DNA of 64,000 nt from positions 92,120,578 through 92,184,577 of the forward strand of contig OX375879.1 of assembly GCA_947359465.1 (NCBI GenBank), written 5' to 3'. Positions 23,773 through 34,844 of the stretch are shown one piece after another. The stretch is from Metellina segmentata. Lineage: Eukaryota; Arthropoda; Arachnida; Araneae; Tetragnathidae. The number at the start of each line of letters is the position of its first letter. The stretch's first letter is position 1. Under the pieces are notes generated by a model, which saw only the letters and a list, made by a program, of their open reading frames with translations, was not told the DNA's origin and made no database searches. The translations under genes and the position numbers were made by a program.

Positions 23773-24433
23773 CTAGGGGGCCCGCCCCCTGCTCGCTAAC
23801 GCTCGCCAACCCCCGGAGGATTGCTTCGCAATCCTCATTGGTTCGCTGTGCGAACATGTGCTCGCTTCGCTCGTATCAATGAAGACATGTGTCCTAGCAT
23901 AAGAGAATGTTTACAAAAAAAGATATATTAAAAAAAAAATATTTTTCAAATCTAAATTTTTTTGCTGTTTTTCAGAAAACATATATACAGTACATATGGA
24001 ATCAGAATTCAAATGAATACTTTGAGCAAATTTGGCTCGAAATGTGAGCGCTGATTTGTAAATTGAATACCCAGCATGTTGTTTGTGTGTACATTTTCCC
24101 AGCACTCAAACGACCCACACTTTTTCATTGAGTTTGTTGCCGAAAGTTGTAGTGCAAGCGTCTTGTTGAACTATAATTGTTGGCCCTGAAAAGGACCGTT
24201 TTTTAAATGGCCCTGAAAAGATCCTCCGCTTTCTTTGATTTCTATTACAAACTAACTGCAACAGCTCATTAAAATGTCCTTCTTTTGTTTTCAATAAAAT
24301 TTCATCCGATAACGCTATAAATTCAATCGATGCGCGAGACTTCGCGATAAACAAACAATCGTACATTGTTGCCAAAACGCGATTACAAATAACGTCTTTT
24401 TTGCGTGCCACGTAAGAGAATTATATATATAGA
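23773..24433 (-). mobile_element. Small non-autonomous Helitron, copy 2 (inverted)
   Basis: On the minus strand this begins with TCTATATATATAATTCTC at 24433 and ends with GGGGGCGGGCCCCC plus CTAG at 23773, again between A and T. It aligns with 19291-19941 throughout. Its hairpins are better conserved (GAGGATTGC/GCAATCCTC). The minus frame 24411-24106 (101 codons) starts MARKKDVICNRVLATMYD and has FSGPFKK then FSGPTIIVQQDA. No Rep or helicase motif is present, so the protein is a fragment of unknown origin. Confidence 0.88.
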
Positions 24434-24539
24434 TGCGAGATTTCTTTTACACTCAAACTTCAGAATCGATCCTCTGATTCGATAATTTTTGTGTTTAGGG
24501 TAAGAATATAAGTGACTGGAAAAAATTATTTAAAATATA

Positions 24540-25108
24540 CACCATATGGAAAAAAAGAATTTGGACATTTTAGAAATTCGGAAGAGAATCCATCTTAGTG
24601 TGAGGTTATTTTCCTGATTAGGACTCGGCACATTTCTATATGTACATGGTACTATCAACGATGACGTGTACCTCGATGTTCAAGATAGTTCGGCTTTGCC
24701 TACACTATGACAATACTACGGTGATGATGGTTGTTTCTTCCAACAGGATCGAGCATCAAGTCATACTGCAAAACGTGTGCAGCGTTGGTTTCTTGAAAAT
24801 GAGGTGAATTTGCTTAACTGGTCTGCTTAGAGCCCCGATCTTAATCTGATCTACCATTGTGAGACAAACTGGAGCAACGAGTGTGACAACGCCAAGTACA
24901 CCCATATTCACAACAATTTCTTCTCCCAGCCTTACAAGAGGCCTAGCAAGCTATTCCTGCCAGACGTTCAGAGAACCTGTGGAAAGTATGCCTCGACGTG
25001 TTGCAGATGTAATACAAGCAAACGGAGGGCCTACCCGTTACTAAATAGAATAATAAAGCAATTTTTCTGAAAAATATGCAGTGTCCAAATACTTTTGTCC
25101 ATGTAGTG
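24540..25108 (+). mobile_element. Tc1-like transposon, internally deleted
   Basis: The left end CACCATATGGAAAAAAAG then AATTTGGACA and the right end read inward, CACTACATGGACAAAAGT then ATTTGGACACTGC, are inverted repeats next to TA. Only 569 bp remain. The C-terminal part of the transposase is on the + strand at about 24655-25045: YLDVQDSSALPTL, CFFQQDRASSHTAKRVQRW with the second catalytic D, SPDLNLI, and after a frameshift ESMPRRVADVIQANGGPTRY ending at its natural stop. The N-terminal half is gone. Confidence 0.87.
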
Positions 25109-25324
25109 TATGTAACTTTGTACATGCTAAATTTATACCAAAGTTTTTGAAGAATGCTGAAAAACATTCAATTAATTAAAAGCAATCTAAAATATTTAAT
25201 AAAATTGAATAAATTCAGAACAATCAAACTATTTACCCCCAGAGGGTGGATGGAACCCATCAACCACCTTCCTTGCTGCGCAAATTTTCAAAATAAAGCT
25301 GCCTGTGAGTTTGAATATAAATGC

Positions 25325-25505
25325 AAATGGTAGGTAGGTACTTACCTACGTCGAACTGGAGCAACACAGCGTGTTATTGACGACAGTTCAGGATCAATCA
25401 AAAAGGAAAATATCCGAGGACAACCCCTTGTAATTTTAGATTAAGGTCAGAGAACGATGTTAACCCCTGAGCTAGAATCCCACTCATCATCAAGTATTCA
25501 CACGA
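25325..25505 (-). repeat. tRNA-derived SINE, family A, partial copy
   Basis: The minus strand reads TCTAGCTCAGGGGTTAACA (tRNA-like box A) near 25470, then GTTGTCCTCGGATATTTTCC, GTCGTCAATAACACGCTGTG and TTGCTCCAGTTCGACGTA, ending in a CCTACCTACC tail. The body matches the copies at 36417, 38930, 43120 and 61380. Confidence 0.72.
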
Positions 25506-25787
25506 CGCCAACGTGAGAACATGACAGATCTAACGTGCACCAGCCCCAACGTCTTTGTTAGGATCGACTTTTGAATTTGGAATCTACCGATTATTATTCC
25601 AAGTTTCTACCTTCTGGATACCGAGGCCCCTTAACTGCAAAAAAAAAAAAAAGATTTATTTGGGCCTAGTAGACTATTATAAGAGTTTTTCAATGATGAA
25701 TTTATGTTCATCTCGAGGTAACAAGATGTGTACATTCGAAAATAGAGATTAGGACCACATTATGAACATCTTAATGTAGGCTTATAA

Positions 25788-26427
25788 GGCCCGGTGCACA
25801 CATCCGGTTTTTCAACGTGCGGCGTCACTGCGGCACCGAAGCCCAACTATGAACACATAACCGTGAAATGACGCACGAACTCATTTTGCGCCATTTGCGA
25901 TAAATATTCCATCGAAGGAAACGTGTTTATTTCGCTAACTTGGTGTAAAAAAAAAGTGTATTTTGAAACAAAATAGACGTTACTGGATACAACCATTTAT
26001 TAATTATTATTTATATTCCATTTATTTATGAAAACAAGGTAGTTCAGAACGGAGATGCATGTGCGGCGAGCTGCGGTGCCATAGGGAACTGCGGTACAAA
26101 TAGTTGCCATAGGGAACTGCGGCACGCAGGTTGGACGTGTGTCGCCACAGCGGCGCCGGAGGCATGTGTGCATTGCTCCATTGATACAACCATTTATTAA
26201 ATATTATTTATATTCCATTTGTTTATGAAAACAAGGTACTTCAGAACGGAGACTCATGCGGCGCCGTGGGGAACTTCGGTACAAATTGCACGCAAGTTGG
26301 ACGTGCGTAGCCCTAGCGGCGGTGGAATCATGAGGGCACTGCTCCATTGGATCTAATGTATGTCAGACCGCACTTGCGTTGCGGTAGAGGCGCCGCACGT
26401 TGAAAAACCGGATGTGTACACCGGGCC
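25788..26427. mobile_element. PIF/Harbinger-like MITE with internal duplication
   Basis: The terminal inverted repeats are GGCCCGGTGCACACATCC then GGTTTTTCAACGTGCGGC on the left, and the matching complement on the right. TAA flanks both ends (25785-25787 and 26428-26430), fitting the 3-bp TWA target of PIF/Harbinger. The 640 bp contain no transposase. Internally a block that starts ATACAACCATTTATTAA is present twice (about 25988 and 26185) and includes AAACAAGGTA and TTCAGAACGGAGA. Confidence 0.78.
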
Positions 26428-26893
26428 TAAGCTGCATACTAAGTTTCTTTATAAGTTGTATTAATTCAAAACTATCGCAAAAGTATTTAAGAAATTCATG
26501 AATAATGTGATTCATTCAAAGGAAACATTTGTGACAGTTACTTTGTCTTCCAATAGGATTTTTTTGAAGTTCTGTCATTACTTATTTTACGATTCGGGCA
26601 AGAAAAAACGAACGTACTCTGTAACTAAATCCTTTGTATTTATGTATTATCCACTATTCATGTATTTATACGTATATGGGAAGTTTCTGTTCAACTATTT
26701 CTGCAATTCTATACAGCAATTTCTTTTGCTCAGCAGAAGCTATAGAAAGTTGTTTTTTAATAATTTTTTAGCTTCAGTTATTCTTCATTCTAGTCTTCTA
26801 TTATATTATTCTTGACATTTTTTGGAGTAATACTTCTCATCACTATCATTAAGTTCTTCAATTCTCCAAGTCTCTCCCCTCCCATAATTTGTG
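26428..26893. other. No recognised feature
   Basis: AT-rich. An open + frame of 105 codons (26498-26815) is rich in F, Y and L without motif and is probably chance. Confidence 0.5.
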
Positions 26894-27149
26894 TACAGGG
26901 CGATTATAATGAAAGTTCAACTTTCAAGAAGCTATAAAAAATCACTGCTCAGAATGACCTGAAATTTTAACTGAATATACTCGATGAAGGGGGAAATGGT
27001 ATTGCATAAGAAATAAATCCAAATTTTAGCAATAGATGGCGCTTAAAGCGTCTTAATATGCAAAATAAAAGACGTATCATGCACACGATACATTGCATTT
27101 GTGACAAAAACGGGGGGTACATGGAGTTTTCCTCATATTGCGTCTGAGA

Positions 27150-28265
27150 AGCTCGTCATGACTCTCTTAATGAAGAATCGCGTTCTGCTTGTGAAGCACT
27201 TTTACAAGAACAGTGAATGTGCGTCAGTAGACGAGCAGGGGGCGGAGCCCCCTAGTGATTAAAACATTCGAAGAGAGGTTCTTTTGAAGTGAAAATTGGC
27301 CAGAGGGAGGAATCCAATTGAATCGACGTCAGTGGAATATGTGGAAACAACCTTCCAGGAATAGACGAGCGGTGGCATGCAAACGGGCAGTACACGGGGA
27401 ATTGCCCAAACTTTGGAGATGCATGTGAGCACGGTGCATAAAATTGTACGAAAGATCCTGCATTGCTATCCTTACAAAATTATCCATGTTCAGGAATTAC
27501 TTCTGCTGTTCTGCCAGTAAGACTAACTTTTGCTCTAGAATTTCGTGCTCGCATGGAAGTGGACAATAAATGACTATGGAACATTTTGTGGACAGACGAA
27601 GCACATTTACATCTCCAAGGACACGTCAATACTCAAAATTGCATAATATGGGCAGCGGAAAATCCGTTCGCACAAGAACCAGTACCTCTTCATTCTGCAA
27701 AGGTAACTGTGTGGTGCGGGTTGATGTCATCGTTTATCGAGGACCATTTTTTTACGAGGAGATATGTCTTGCGGTTCCTGTTACCTGTACTGTCATTGGT
27801 AAACGCTATGAGAGTCTAATGTGCAAGCAAGTAATTTCAACACGTCAGCAGCTTGAATGTGTGGGTTGCATCATTTTTATTCAAGATGGTGCTCCTTCGC
27901 TCTTTGCAAAGCCAATGAAGCAGATGCTCAAGAGGCAATTCGGAAATGATAGAATCATCAACCGTCAGTTTCCAACAGCCTGTCCTTCAAGATCACCTGA
28001 TCTTAATCCTTGCGACTTCAGGATGTGATGTTAACTGAAAAATATTGTGTTCAGTGGTCTGATTGTAATCTTAGCTGAATTGAAGGCATTGCGCAACACA
28101 TTCACAGTGTGACCCCTGAGACACTCCAATTTGTTGTGGAACATGTTGTTTCTCGGTTTCAACTTGTGACAGAAAAGAGTAGACAGCATATTGAACATGT
28201 CTTGCGCAAGTCTGACGATATTTTCGGCCTCAAAAAAATTAAAAACCTATTTCTATGTTTCTTTT
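27150..28265 (+). pseudogene. IS630-Tc1-mariner transposase pseudogene, DDxD with ~42 spacing
   Basis: The reading starts near LLMKNRVLLVKHFYKNSECA and is broken at 27231 by a 25-bp foreign piece. It continues with NPIESTSVEYVETTFQE, GIAQTLEMHVSTVHKIVRKI, then NILWTDEAHLHLQGHVNTQN (first catalytic D) and PLHSAKVTVWCGLMSSFI. After a frameshift near 27745 follow IIFIQDGAPSLFAK and SPDLNPCDF. I count 42 residues between the D of QDG and the D of NPCD. The C terminus is near HIEHVLRKS (28205). Several stops make it inactive. Confidence 0.85.
27231..27255 (+). mobile_element. 25-bp Helitron 3'-terminus-like insert
   Basis: ACGAGCAGGGGGCGGAGCCC followed by CCTAG interrupts the transposase reading and is followed by T. 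It closely matches the last bases of the local Helitrons (GCGAGCAGGGGGCGAGCCCC plus CTAG). No 5' Helitron end is nearby. It may be the remainder of a deleted Helitron or a minimal capture; chance is less likely given the match length. Confidence 0.45.
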
Positions 28266-28904
28266 TATGAGGTGTTTGACCTCGGGATAATTAAAAACTG
28301 ATTTTCCCCATCCGATGTGATACGACCTTGTCGTGGTGGATGGGCTTTCTACTACTGTTACTACAGTGCCACAACTGTTAAATTACTTGGAGGTCATTTT
28401 TTCAGTAAAAAAACGATACAATAATGCACATTGAACAGTACAGTTGGTTTAACGTGAAATTTAAGGCCATAGCCGTCGTATTACGATTCAAATATCACTT
28501 GTAGACGAACCCATTTACGTTATGACGCTTAAAGCACCATCTATTGCTAAAATGTGGGAATATTTTTTCTTATGTCAGACCATTTCCCCCTTCTTATTCA
28601 GTTAAAATTTCAGGTGTTTCTGAGCAGTGGTTCTTTTATTACTGCTTTTTGAAAGTTGAAATTTAATGATAATCACCCTGTACGGTCAAATCAATTTTGA
28701 TATACGTTTTGTCATGTTGAAGTCCGTAGATGAACCTGCTGAAAAAACTTGTGAATAAAAAGTTACTTTCCAATAATTTTCAGTTTGACTGACTTTTATA
28801 TACTCATGTACGAGAGCCTGCTGATAAGTAATGTACAGTCGTACGTAGCTTGCAAATGATAAGGGATAATCAAATTAAACAAATAGGGCATAAAAGTACA
28901 TTTC

Positions 28905-31330
28905 AAATCCTACAAAATCTTACACTAATTTTCTACGTTGTCACCATTTACAGCTTCACATTTCTTACAACGTTCAAACCAGTTGTCTCATCCCGTCAAT
29001 AAAGAATGCCGGTCATCTTTCCTTGATACACGATCTAACTGAATTCATCATATGTGGTTAAATGAATGCCTTTACGATCCCTCTTTTTAAATGCAGAAAA
29101 GTGAAAATCTCAGGTTGCCAAATCTGGATAGTTTTTGAGTGTGTAAAATGGGTTTAAACTTCAAGTCCACAAGAGCCTTGGCGGTTTCCCGAGTTGTGTG
29201 TGGCTGAGCATTGTCGTGGTGCAGAACTATCGGTTACGTGCATTGTCGAACACAACATACACGTCTCCTAAGATGATTTAACGTCTCTATGTAACGCACA
29301 GAATCCACGGCCAACCCAGCTTCCAAGTATTAAGCATGATTGGTATCCCATAACACTGTCATAGGAATTTTCTTTGCAGAGGGTTGTGTTTTGAACCTTT
29401 TTTATTATGGCTAACCATAGTGCAGTTATTCCATGCCCTGCCGCTACCCAAATCTGAGTAGTTTTTGAGGGTGTAGAATGGGTTTAAATTTCAAGTCCAC
29501 AAGAGCCTTGGCGGTTGCCCGAGATGTGTGTGTCAGAGCATTATAGTTGTAAAGAACTATTGGCTACGTGGATTGTCGAACACAACATACACGTCTACTA
29601 AGATGATTTAACGTATCTATGCAATGCACAGAAGCCAAGGCCAACTCAGCTTCCAAGTAGTAAGCATGATTGCTATCCCATAACACTGTCAACGGAATTT
29701 TCTTTGCAGAGAGTTGTGTTTTGAACCTTTTTTACTATGGCCAACCATAGTGCAGTTATTCTATGCCCTGCCGCTACCCAAATCTGGGTAGTTTTTGAGG
29801 GTGTAGAATGGGTTTAAATTCCAAGTCCACTAGAGCCTTTATGGTTGTGCGAGATGTGTGTGGCAGAGCATTATATTTTTTGCCGAACAATGGGCGACTT
29901 GGATTGTTGAACACAACATACGCGTTTCCTAAGATGATTTAACGTCTCTATGCAATGCACAGAATCTACGGCCAACCTAGCTTCCAGGTAGTAAGCCGTG
30001 GTTTGCATCCCAGAACACTGTCAACGGAATTTTCTTTGCAGAGAGTTGTGTTTTGAACCTTTTTTACTATGGCCAACCATAGTGCAGTTATTCCATGCCC
30101 TGCCGCTACCCAAATCTGGGTAGTTTTTGAGGGTGTAAAATGGGTTTAAACTTCAAGTCCAAAAGTAGCTTGGCGGTTTCCCGATTTGTGTGTGGCCGAG
30201 CATTATCGTGGTGCAGAACTATCGGTTACTGTCGAACATAGCATACACGTCTCCTAAGGTGATTTAACTTCACTATGTAACACACAGAATCCACGGTCAA
30301 CCCAGCTTCCTAGTAGTAAACATGATTGGTATCCCAGAAAGCTGTCATAGGAATTTTCTTTGAAGAGGGTTGCGTTTTGAATCTTTTTCACTATGGCCAA
30401 CCACTGTTTCATTCCATGCTCTGCTGCTAACCAAATCTGGGTAGATTTTGCGGGTATAAAATGGGTTTAAATTTCAAGTCCACAAGAGCCTTGGCGGTTG
30501 CCCGAGATGTGTGTGGTAGAGCATTATAGTTGTAAAGAACTATTGGCGACATGGATTGTCGAACACAACATACACGTCTCCTAAGATGATTTAACGTATC
30601 TATGCAATGCACATAATCCATGGCCAACCCAGCTTCCAAGTAGTAAGCATGATTGCTATCCCATAACACTGTCAACGGAATTTTTTTTGCAGAGAGTTGT
30701 GTTTTGAACCTTTTTTACTATGGCCAACCATAGTGCAGTTATTCCATGCCCTGCCGCTACCCAAATCTGGGTAGTTTTTGAGGGTGTAGAATGGGTTTAA
30801 ATTCCAAGTCCACAAGAGCCTTTGTGGTTGCGCGAGATGTGTGTGGCAGAGCATTATATTTGTGCAGAACTATGGACGACGTGGATTGTTGAACACAACA
30901 TACGCGTTTCCTAAGATGATTTAACGTCTCTCTGCAATGCACAGAATCTACGGCCAACCTAGCTTCCAGGTAGTAAGCCATGGTTTGCATCCCGGAACAC
31001 TGTCAAAGGAATTTTCTTTGCAGAGGGCTGTGTTTTGAATCTTTTGATTATGGCTAATCATAATACAGTTATTCCATGCTCTGCATACCGTTTATGTGTT
31101 GGGTTCTAACGATGCACCAAAGTTTCATCTCCCGTCACAGTATTGAAAATAAAGTGATATCCTTCATCATGATAACGTTTAAGAAGCTGTTGATTAGAAA
31201 TCATCATTGAAGGGATGGGACAACAGGATCACCGTTGGGAGAAATGTATATCTGTACATAGTGACTACGTGGAAAAGAAATTCAAGATTTTGTAGCACTT
31301 GAAATGAACTTTCATGCCATATTAGTTTCA
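28905..31330 (-). pseudogene. Mariner transposase pseudogene, middle part repeated six times
   Basis: The N-terminal side reads SNQQLLKRYHDEGYHFIFN then TVTGDETLVH, the first catalytic D of mariner (TGDE). Each repeated unit then carries a KKVQNTTLCKEN stretch, TVLWD, LNHLRRRVCCVRQ, a PHTSRATAKALVDLKFKPIL stretch and ends at PDL. The second catalytic motif, normally HDNARPH, reads YNALPH in copies A and C, so the D is lost there. The last copy joins the single-copy C terminus with YPDLAT then a stop and DFHFSAFKKRDRKG. Stops and frame changes occur in most units. Confidence 0.85.
29119..31088 (-). repeat. Transposase-derived higher-order tandem array, 6 x ~330 bp
   Basis: Units begin at 29119, 29449, 29779, 30111, 30432 and 30762, each with CAAATCTGGGTAG or close to it. 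Variants show the order B-A-C-B-A-C. B has TTTCCCGA then CGTGGTGCAGAACTATCGG; A has GTTGCCCGAGATG and TATAGTTGTAAAGAACTATTGG; C has a GTTGTGCGAG or GTTGCGCGAG form and CATACGCGTTTCC. Trimer periods are 983-992 bp. So one unit was first triplicated, the copies diverged, and the trimer was then duplicated. Confidence 0.9.
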
Positions 31331-31400
31331 TTTTATCATCCCTTTTCATTTGCGAACTACGTGTCACTGTGCACTATTTAACAGCTTGACCTCGTGTATA

Positions 31401-32505
31401 CATATGCACAATCCGTTATCATCAAGTGTCTTATATTCTTATAAAACTGATTAAAACAAATTTCCAAGATTGTTCAACTGAAGTATAATTTCTAGTTTAT
31501 TCGTATAGAAAATTGTTCATCACTTAAAAGAAATGTTGCTTTCATGCAAACATTTGTAAACACGTTATATTTAAACAAAGCTACATGGTCAGCTAAAATC
31601 TATGCAGAAGAATATAAGGATTAAGATAAGTATTTTCAACTAGAACAACTTTTTTACTTGTGTTCTACTTACAGCGATTGACGTACGTCCTAGTTTCAAA
31701 TCATTCTTTAGTTTAAATCTTAAATTATATTCCCGGTCGAATTAACTGTTATAATTCTAACACAAACAACAAGAATTATTTTTTTATGTATTTCCGGTGA
31801 GGAAGTTGGTTTCTAACTGGATTACAAATGTCCCATAATCTATCAAGAGGCTTGTAGTCTGAAAAAAGTTCAGAAACTATCGGATTATTCGGTTTTGGCA
31901 TAAATATGTTTATTTATCAAAACCGTACTCTTAAGTCCTTAAACCGATTCCTAATTCCCTTTCTTTAAATTTTTCTAGACTAGAAAGATTATCGGGTATA
32001 AAAAGGGATGTTTGTGCAAAGTGTGAAATCGTATTCTGCAGAAATATATAGGGGCCACGGGGGTTATTTTAAACAATAGCTCTTTACGAGCGATATAAAC
32101 TAATGTATTATAAAATTTGTAGTACTCTTTTCACTGCTTAAAATTTAATTTAATTCACAATATAGTTTATTTTCATATTTCTTGATGCCTTTTAACAGAA
32201 CAAATAAATAATTTCGGGGTGTTTAGATTAATCTGAAAGAATATTAAAATTTTTAAATTTTCAATTTTCGGCATAAGTATCTATAAACAAATTCATCCAG
32301 CATTCTTTGAGATCAGTGATTTACAATTTAACTATAAAAATAAGCATTGTATATCTGCTTATACATATTACAATTCTCAAAACAAAGCAAACGTATTAAT
32401 TGAAAGAGAGAGCTCCTCTCTAAAATATTATGTAAGTTTTTCTCTTATTGTTACTATCGATTGAAAGGAAAAAAAAAACATTTATTCCTTTCCAGTGGTA
32501 ATTCA
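31401..32505. other. No recognised feature
   Basis: AT-rich flank without frames, repeats or RNA signatures that I can support. Confidence 0.5.
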
Positions 32506-32509
32506 GAGG

Positions 32510-33505
32510 ACTTGTTAACCAATGTACAAATTCAATCATATACAAAAATTCAGAAATGTAATGGCATATACTATATTGAACCATTGCACTGTTTTTTGTA
32601 CTTACAAGTTACTGCTTATTGTACATTAGTTGCGTTGTTTTTCACATACCATTCATTCTTATTCAACCACTATATTTTGTATAATTCCACTTATTGTTTA
32701 TCAGTAAACTATTTAATTGTTTTGTTATGGTGAATATATGGTCGGCTTAGAACATGAACCCGCTAATTGACATGTTTTCGGAGGCAATAAATTATTTGTA
32801 TGATGATGATAAAACATTGTAATATTGTTTAAGAAATATAATACTACCAAATGCTTATAAGTTTTATTTCTTTCAGCTAAAAATAATCGTCTTTAATCAG
32901 ATGCACTCAGTAAAATATTTAGTTTTGTAACTTAATCCTTCTGATGGTTGCCTTGACGAGGTATCTTGTCAGTAGCAAAACTAACCAAATGTTGATAGAA
33001 GAAATATCTTGTTGAAACCCAATAGACGGCTAATAAGATTTTGCTCCAAGAGAACGATATATACGAACTCATTATACTATCATTGCATTATGTTGCAATT
33101 ACCTTTCATTGTCTATTTGACCACTGTACTGTTTTGTTATTACTATTCATTGTTTGTCAGTAAACCTTCTCATGGTTTCCTTATGGTTGAATCTATCGTC
33201 AACTCAGAGACTCATTATCTAACATGTTTTGGATACACTAAATGGTAATTTTTATTTTTTGATAAATGTTGTCATGATGATAAAAGCTTAGTCAGATTTG
33301 ACCTTTTTAGGAGATATAGTCTACCAAATGGCTATAATTTTTGGTTCTTTGAGCTAGAAACTAATAGTCTTCAAACAGCTGTTCAGTAAAATTTTCGTTT
33401 TGTCAGTTAATGGGTTTTTGCTCTAAGCCAACGACATACGCCATTCCATTTCCATTACCATTACACTATTCGCAATCGTTCAGTATTTATACCATTACAT
33501 CTAAA
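32510..33505. repeat. Degenerate tandem duplication, ~2.3 copies
   Basis: GTTTATCAGTAAAC (32695) and GTTTGTCAGTAAAC (33153), and ATACTACCAAATGCTTATAA (32843) and AGTCTACCAAATGGCTATAA (33320), keep the same order. A third partial unit begins at 33410 with TTTTTGCTCTAAGCCAACGA, like 33040. The copies are strongly diverged, so the period is only roughly 375-480 bp. Confidence 0.6.
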
Positions 33506-33559
33506 CGATTGTCTGAGATGCAGAACAGTGTTTCACTGAAGAGCTATTCAAGATATCTT

Positions 33560-33900
33560 AGTCACATGAAGAGATCGTGTAGGCACCTTTTTTTTTCTAT
33601 TTTGCCTATTTCCAGCTTCTCCAGAGAGTGAAGACTGACATATGGCAGAGGGGACTGCAGATCGTTCGTTTTGCATGGTACTGATCCACCCTCCTGCAGA
33701 GTTAGGCCTTGATAGCAGGGCAAAGCGAGACTTCTCGTTGCGTGCCAGAAGTCCCCCCAGCATTCGACGGGGTATTGAGGGAAACGCGGAAGTTTAGTTC
33801 GCCATGTGTGCTGTGTGCGTGCAAACCGGTGAAGCAAGCATCACGATAGGAAGGATAAATGGTGGCACGAGCATTGATCTAGCATTTGTCTGGGTTCATA
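33560..33900. other. GC-richer segment, unassigned
   Basis: The region has balanced composition and open minus frames (33562-33837, 91 codons). I recognise no domain. It could be an old exon, a transposon part or a regulatory element. Confidence 0.35.
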
Positions 33901-34505
33901 GAGAGGATCCTGAAGTCATGGAAGGAAATTAGTAAAAGTGTCAGCTGGGGCGAATAAGTGGCTGCTAGTGTTCACAGGACTAGAATATAGCCGGTTCCTT
34001 TTTATGCTGCAGTATCAGCGCATTTGGAAAATCACGAGATGAAAAATGCCTTTTAAAAACACGATGACTTAAAATGTTGGGCAATATATTTGACCGTGCA
34101 TCTCTGTTTTTTTTTCTACCGGACAAAAAAGCATTTAATTCTCAAGGTGTCTTGAAGACGTGTTTTGTGATTAGAAAACAGACTAGATATTATTGGACGA
34201 GATATCTTGTCATTAGAAGAAAGTTAACCAGCTTTTGACCTTATCATCAACAAGTCATCGAAAAAAGGCGATATTTTGATAACGCGGTATCTCGTCCATC
34301 AAGCTTGGAGAGTTAGAGGATAAGGTCAATACCACTTGGTTTTTATTGAATATGTGACCAGTAGTTATTTCATTCCTTTCACAAATCAATTAATTGAAAA
34401 TTAAGGGTAAATTGGTTTTTTAAAGTTTGATGATACAGAGACCATGTATGTCAAAAATGCAACCAAATTATTGGGTCGTCAAATAATGGACTTACACATA
34501 CAAAG
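33901..34505. other. AT-rich stretch with a short inverted repeat
   Basis: Within it, 34194-34206 (GGACGAGATATCT) and 34287-34299 (the complement of GGACGAGATACCG) form an inverted pair about 106 bp apart. Related sequence occurs at 3779-3850 and 32948. Otherwise nothing is recognised. Confidence 0.4.
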
Positions 34506-34514
34506 AAATGTTTA

Positions 34515-34720
34515 CTGAAGCTGAGAAGAGAAAGTCATCCAGGGTAAATTACAGGAATCAAACCTGCAACGCTCTTACACCTAGCAGGCTATTAGAGTCA
34601 CGGCGACCTCTGGAAACTCAGGAAAAATGTTTTATTTTCAAATTACTCCAAAAGACTAAATATATGGTACAGCTACAGTCTACGTTTAGCCTGGTGGCAA
34701 CGGCCTTGGTGATTCTTTAG
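34515..34720 (-). repeat. tRNA-like SINE head, degraded
   Basis: On the minus strand, GCAGGTTTGATTCCTGTAAT (box B-like) follows TAATAGCCTGCTAGGTGTAA within tRNA-like spacing. The flank at 34660-34705 (ATATATGGTACAGCTACAGT) reappears inverted at 36316-36363. The identification as a SINE head is tentative. Confidence 0.4.
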
Positions 34721-34844
34721 TGCACTTTTAGTAGCGAGTTATGGCAAGTTAAGGTAACCCATATGTATTGCTGTTATTTTGGTTTTCATAGCAACCTCGC
34801 AAACGGAAAGTTTAAATTCTCATTTTGAGCATTCTAGAAAGTTC

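Larger units (their letters stand above)
26896..28680 (+). mobile_element. IS630-Tc1-mariner superfamily element with long TIRs
   Basis: The element is bounded by TA and by inverted repeats that stay similar for roughly 160 bp: CAGGGCGATTATAATGAAA at the left and, inward from the right, CAGGGTGATTATCATTAAA. Both continue through CACTGCTCAGAA, CCTGAAATTTTAACTGAAT, GGGGGAAATGGT and TTTTAGCAATAGATGG. The first ten bases match those of the element at 36874-37886, so the two are related. It encodes a broken transposase on the + strand. Confidence 0.87.
28809..31400 (-). mobile_element. Mariner element with expanded transposase region
   Basis: Near 28809 the sequence TACGAGAGCCTGCTGATAAG has the form of a mariner terminal repeat beside TA. 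A matching right end was not found, so 31400 is approximate. On the minus strand the mariner transposase runs from a decayed N-terminal half (about 31330) through six tandem copies of its middle (29119-31088) to the C-terminal tail (about 28905). The ends of the gene are single-copy and only the middle is repeated. Confidence 0.8.
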
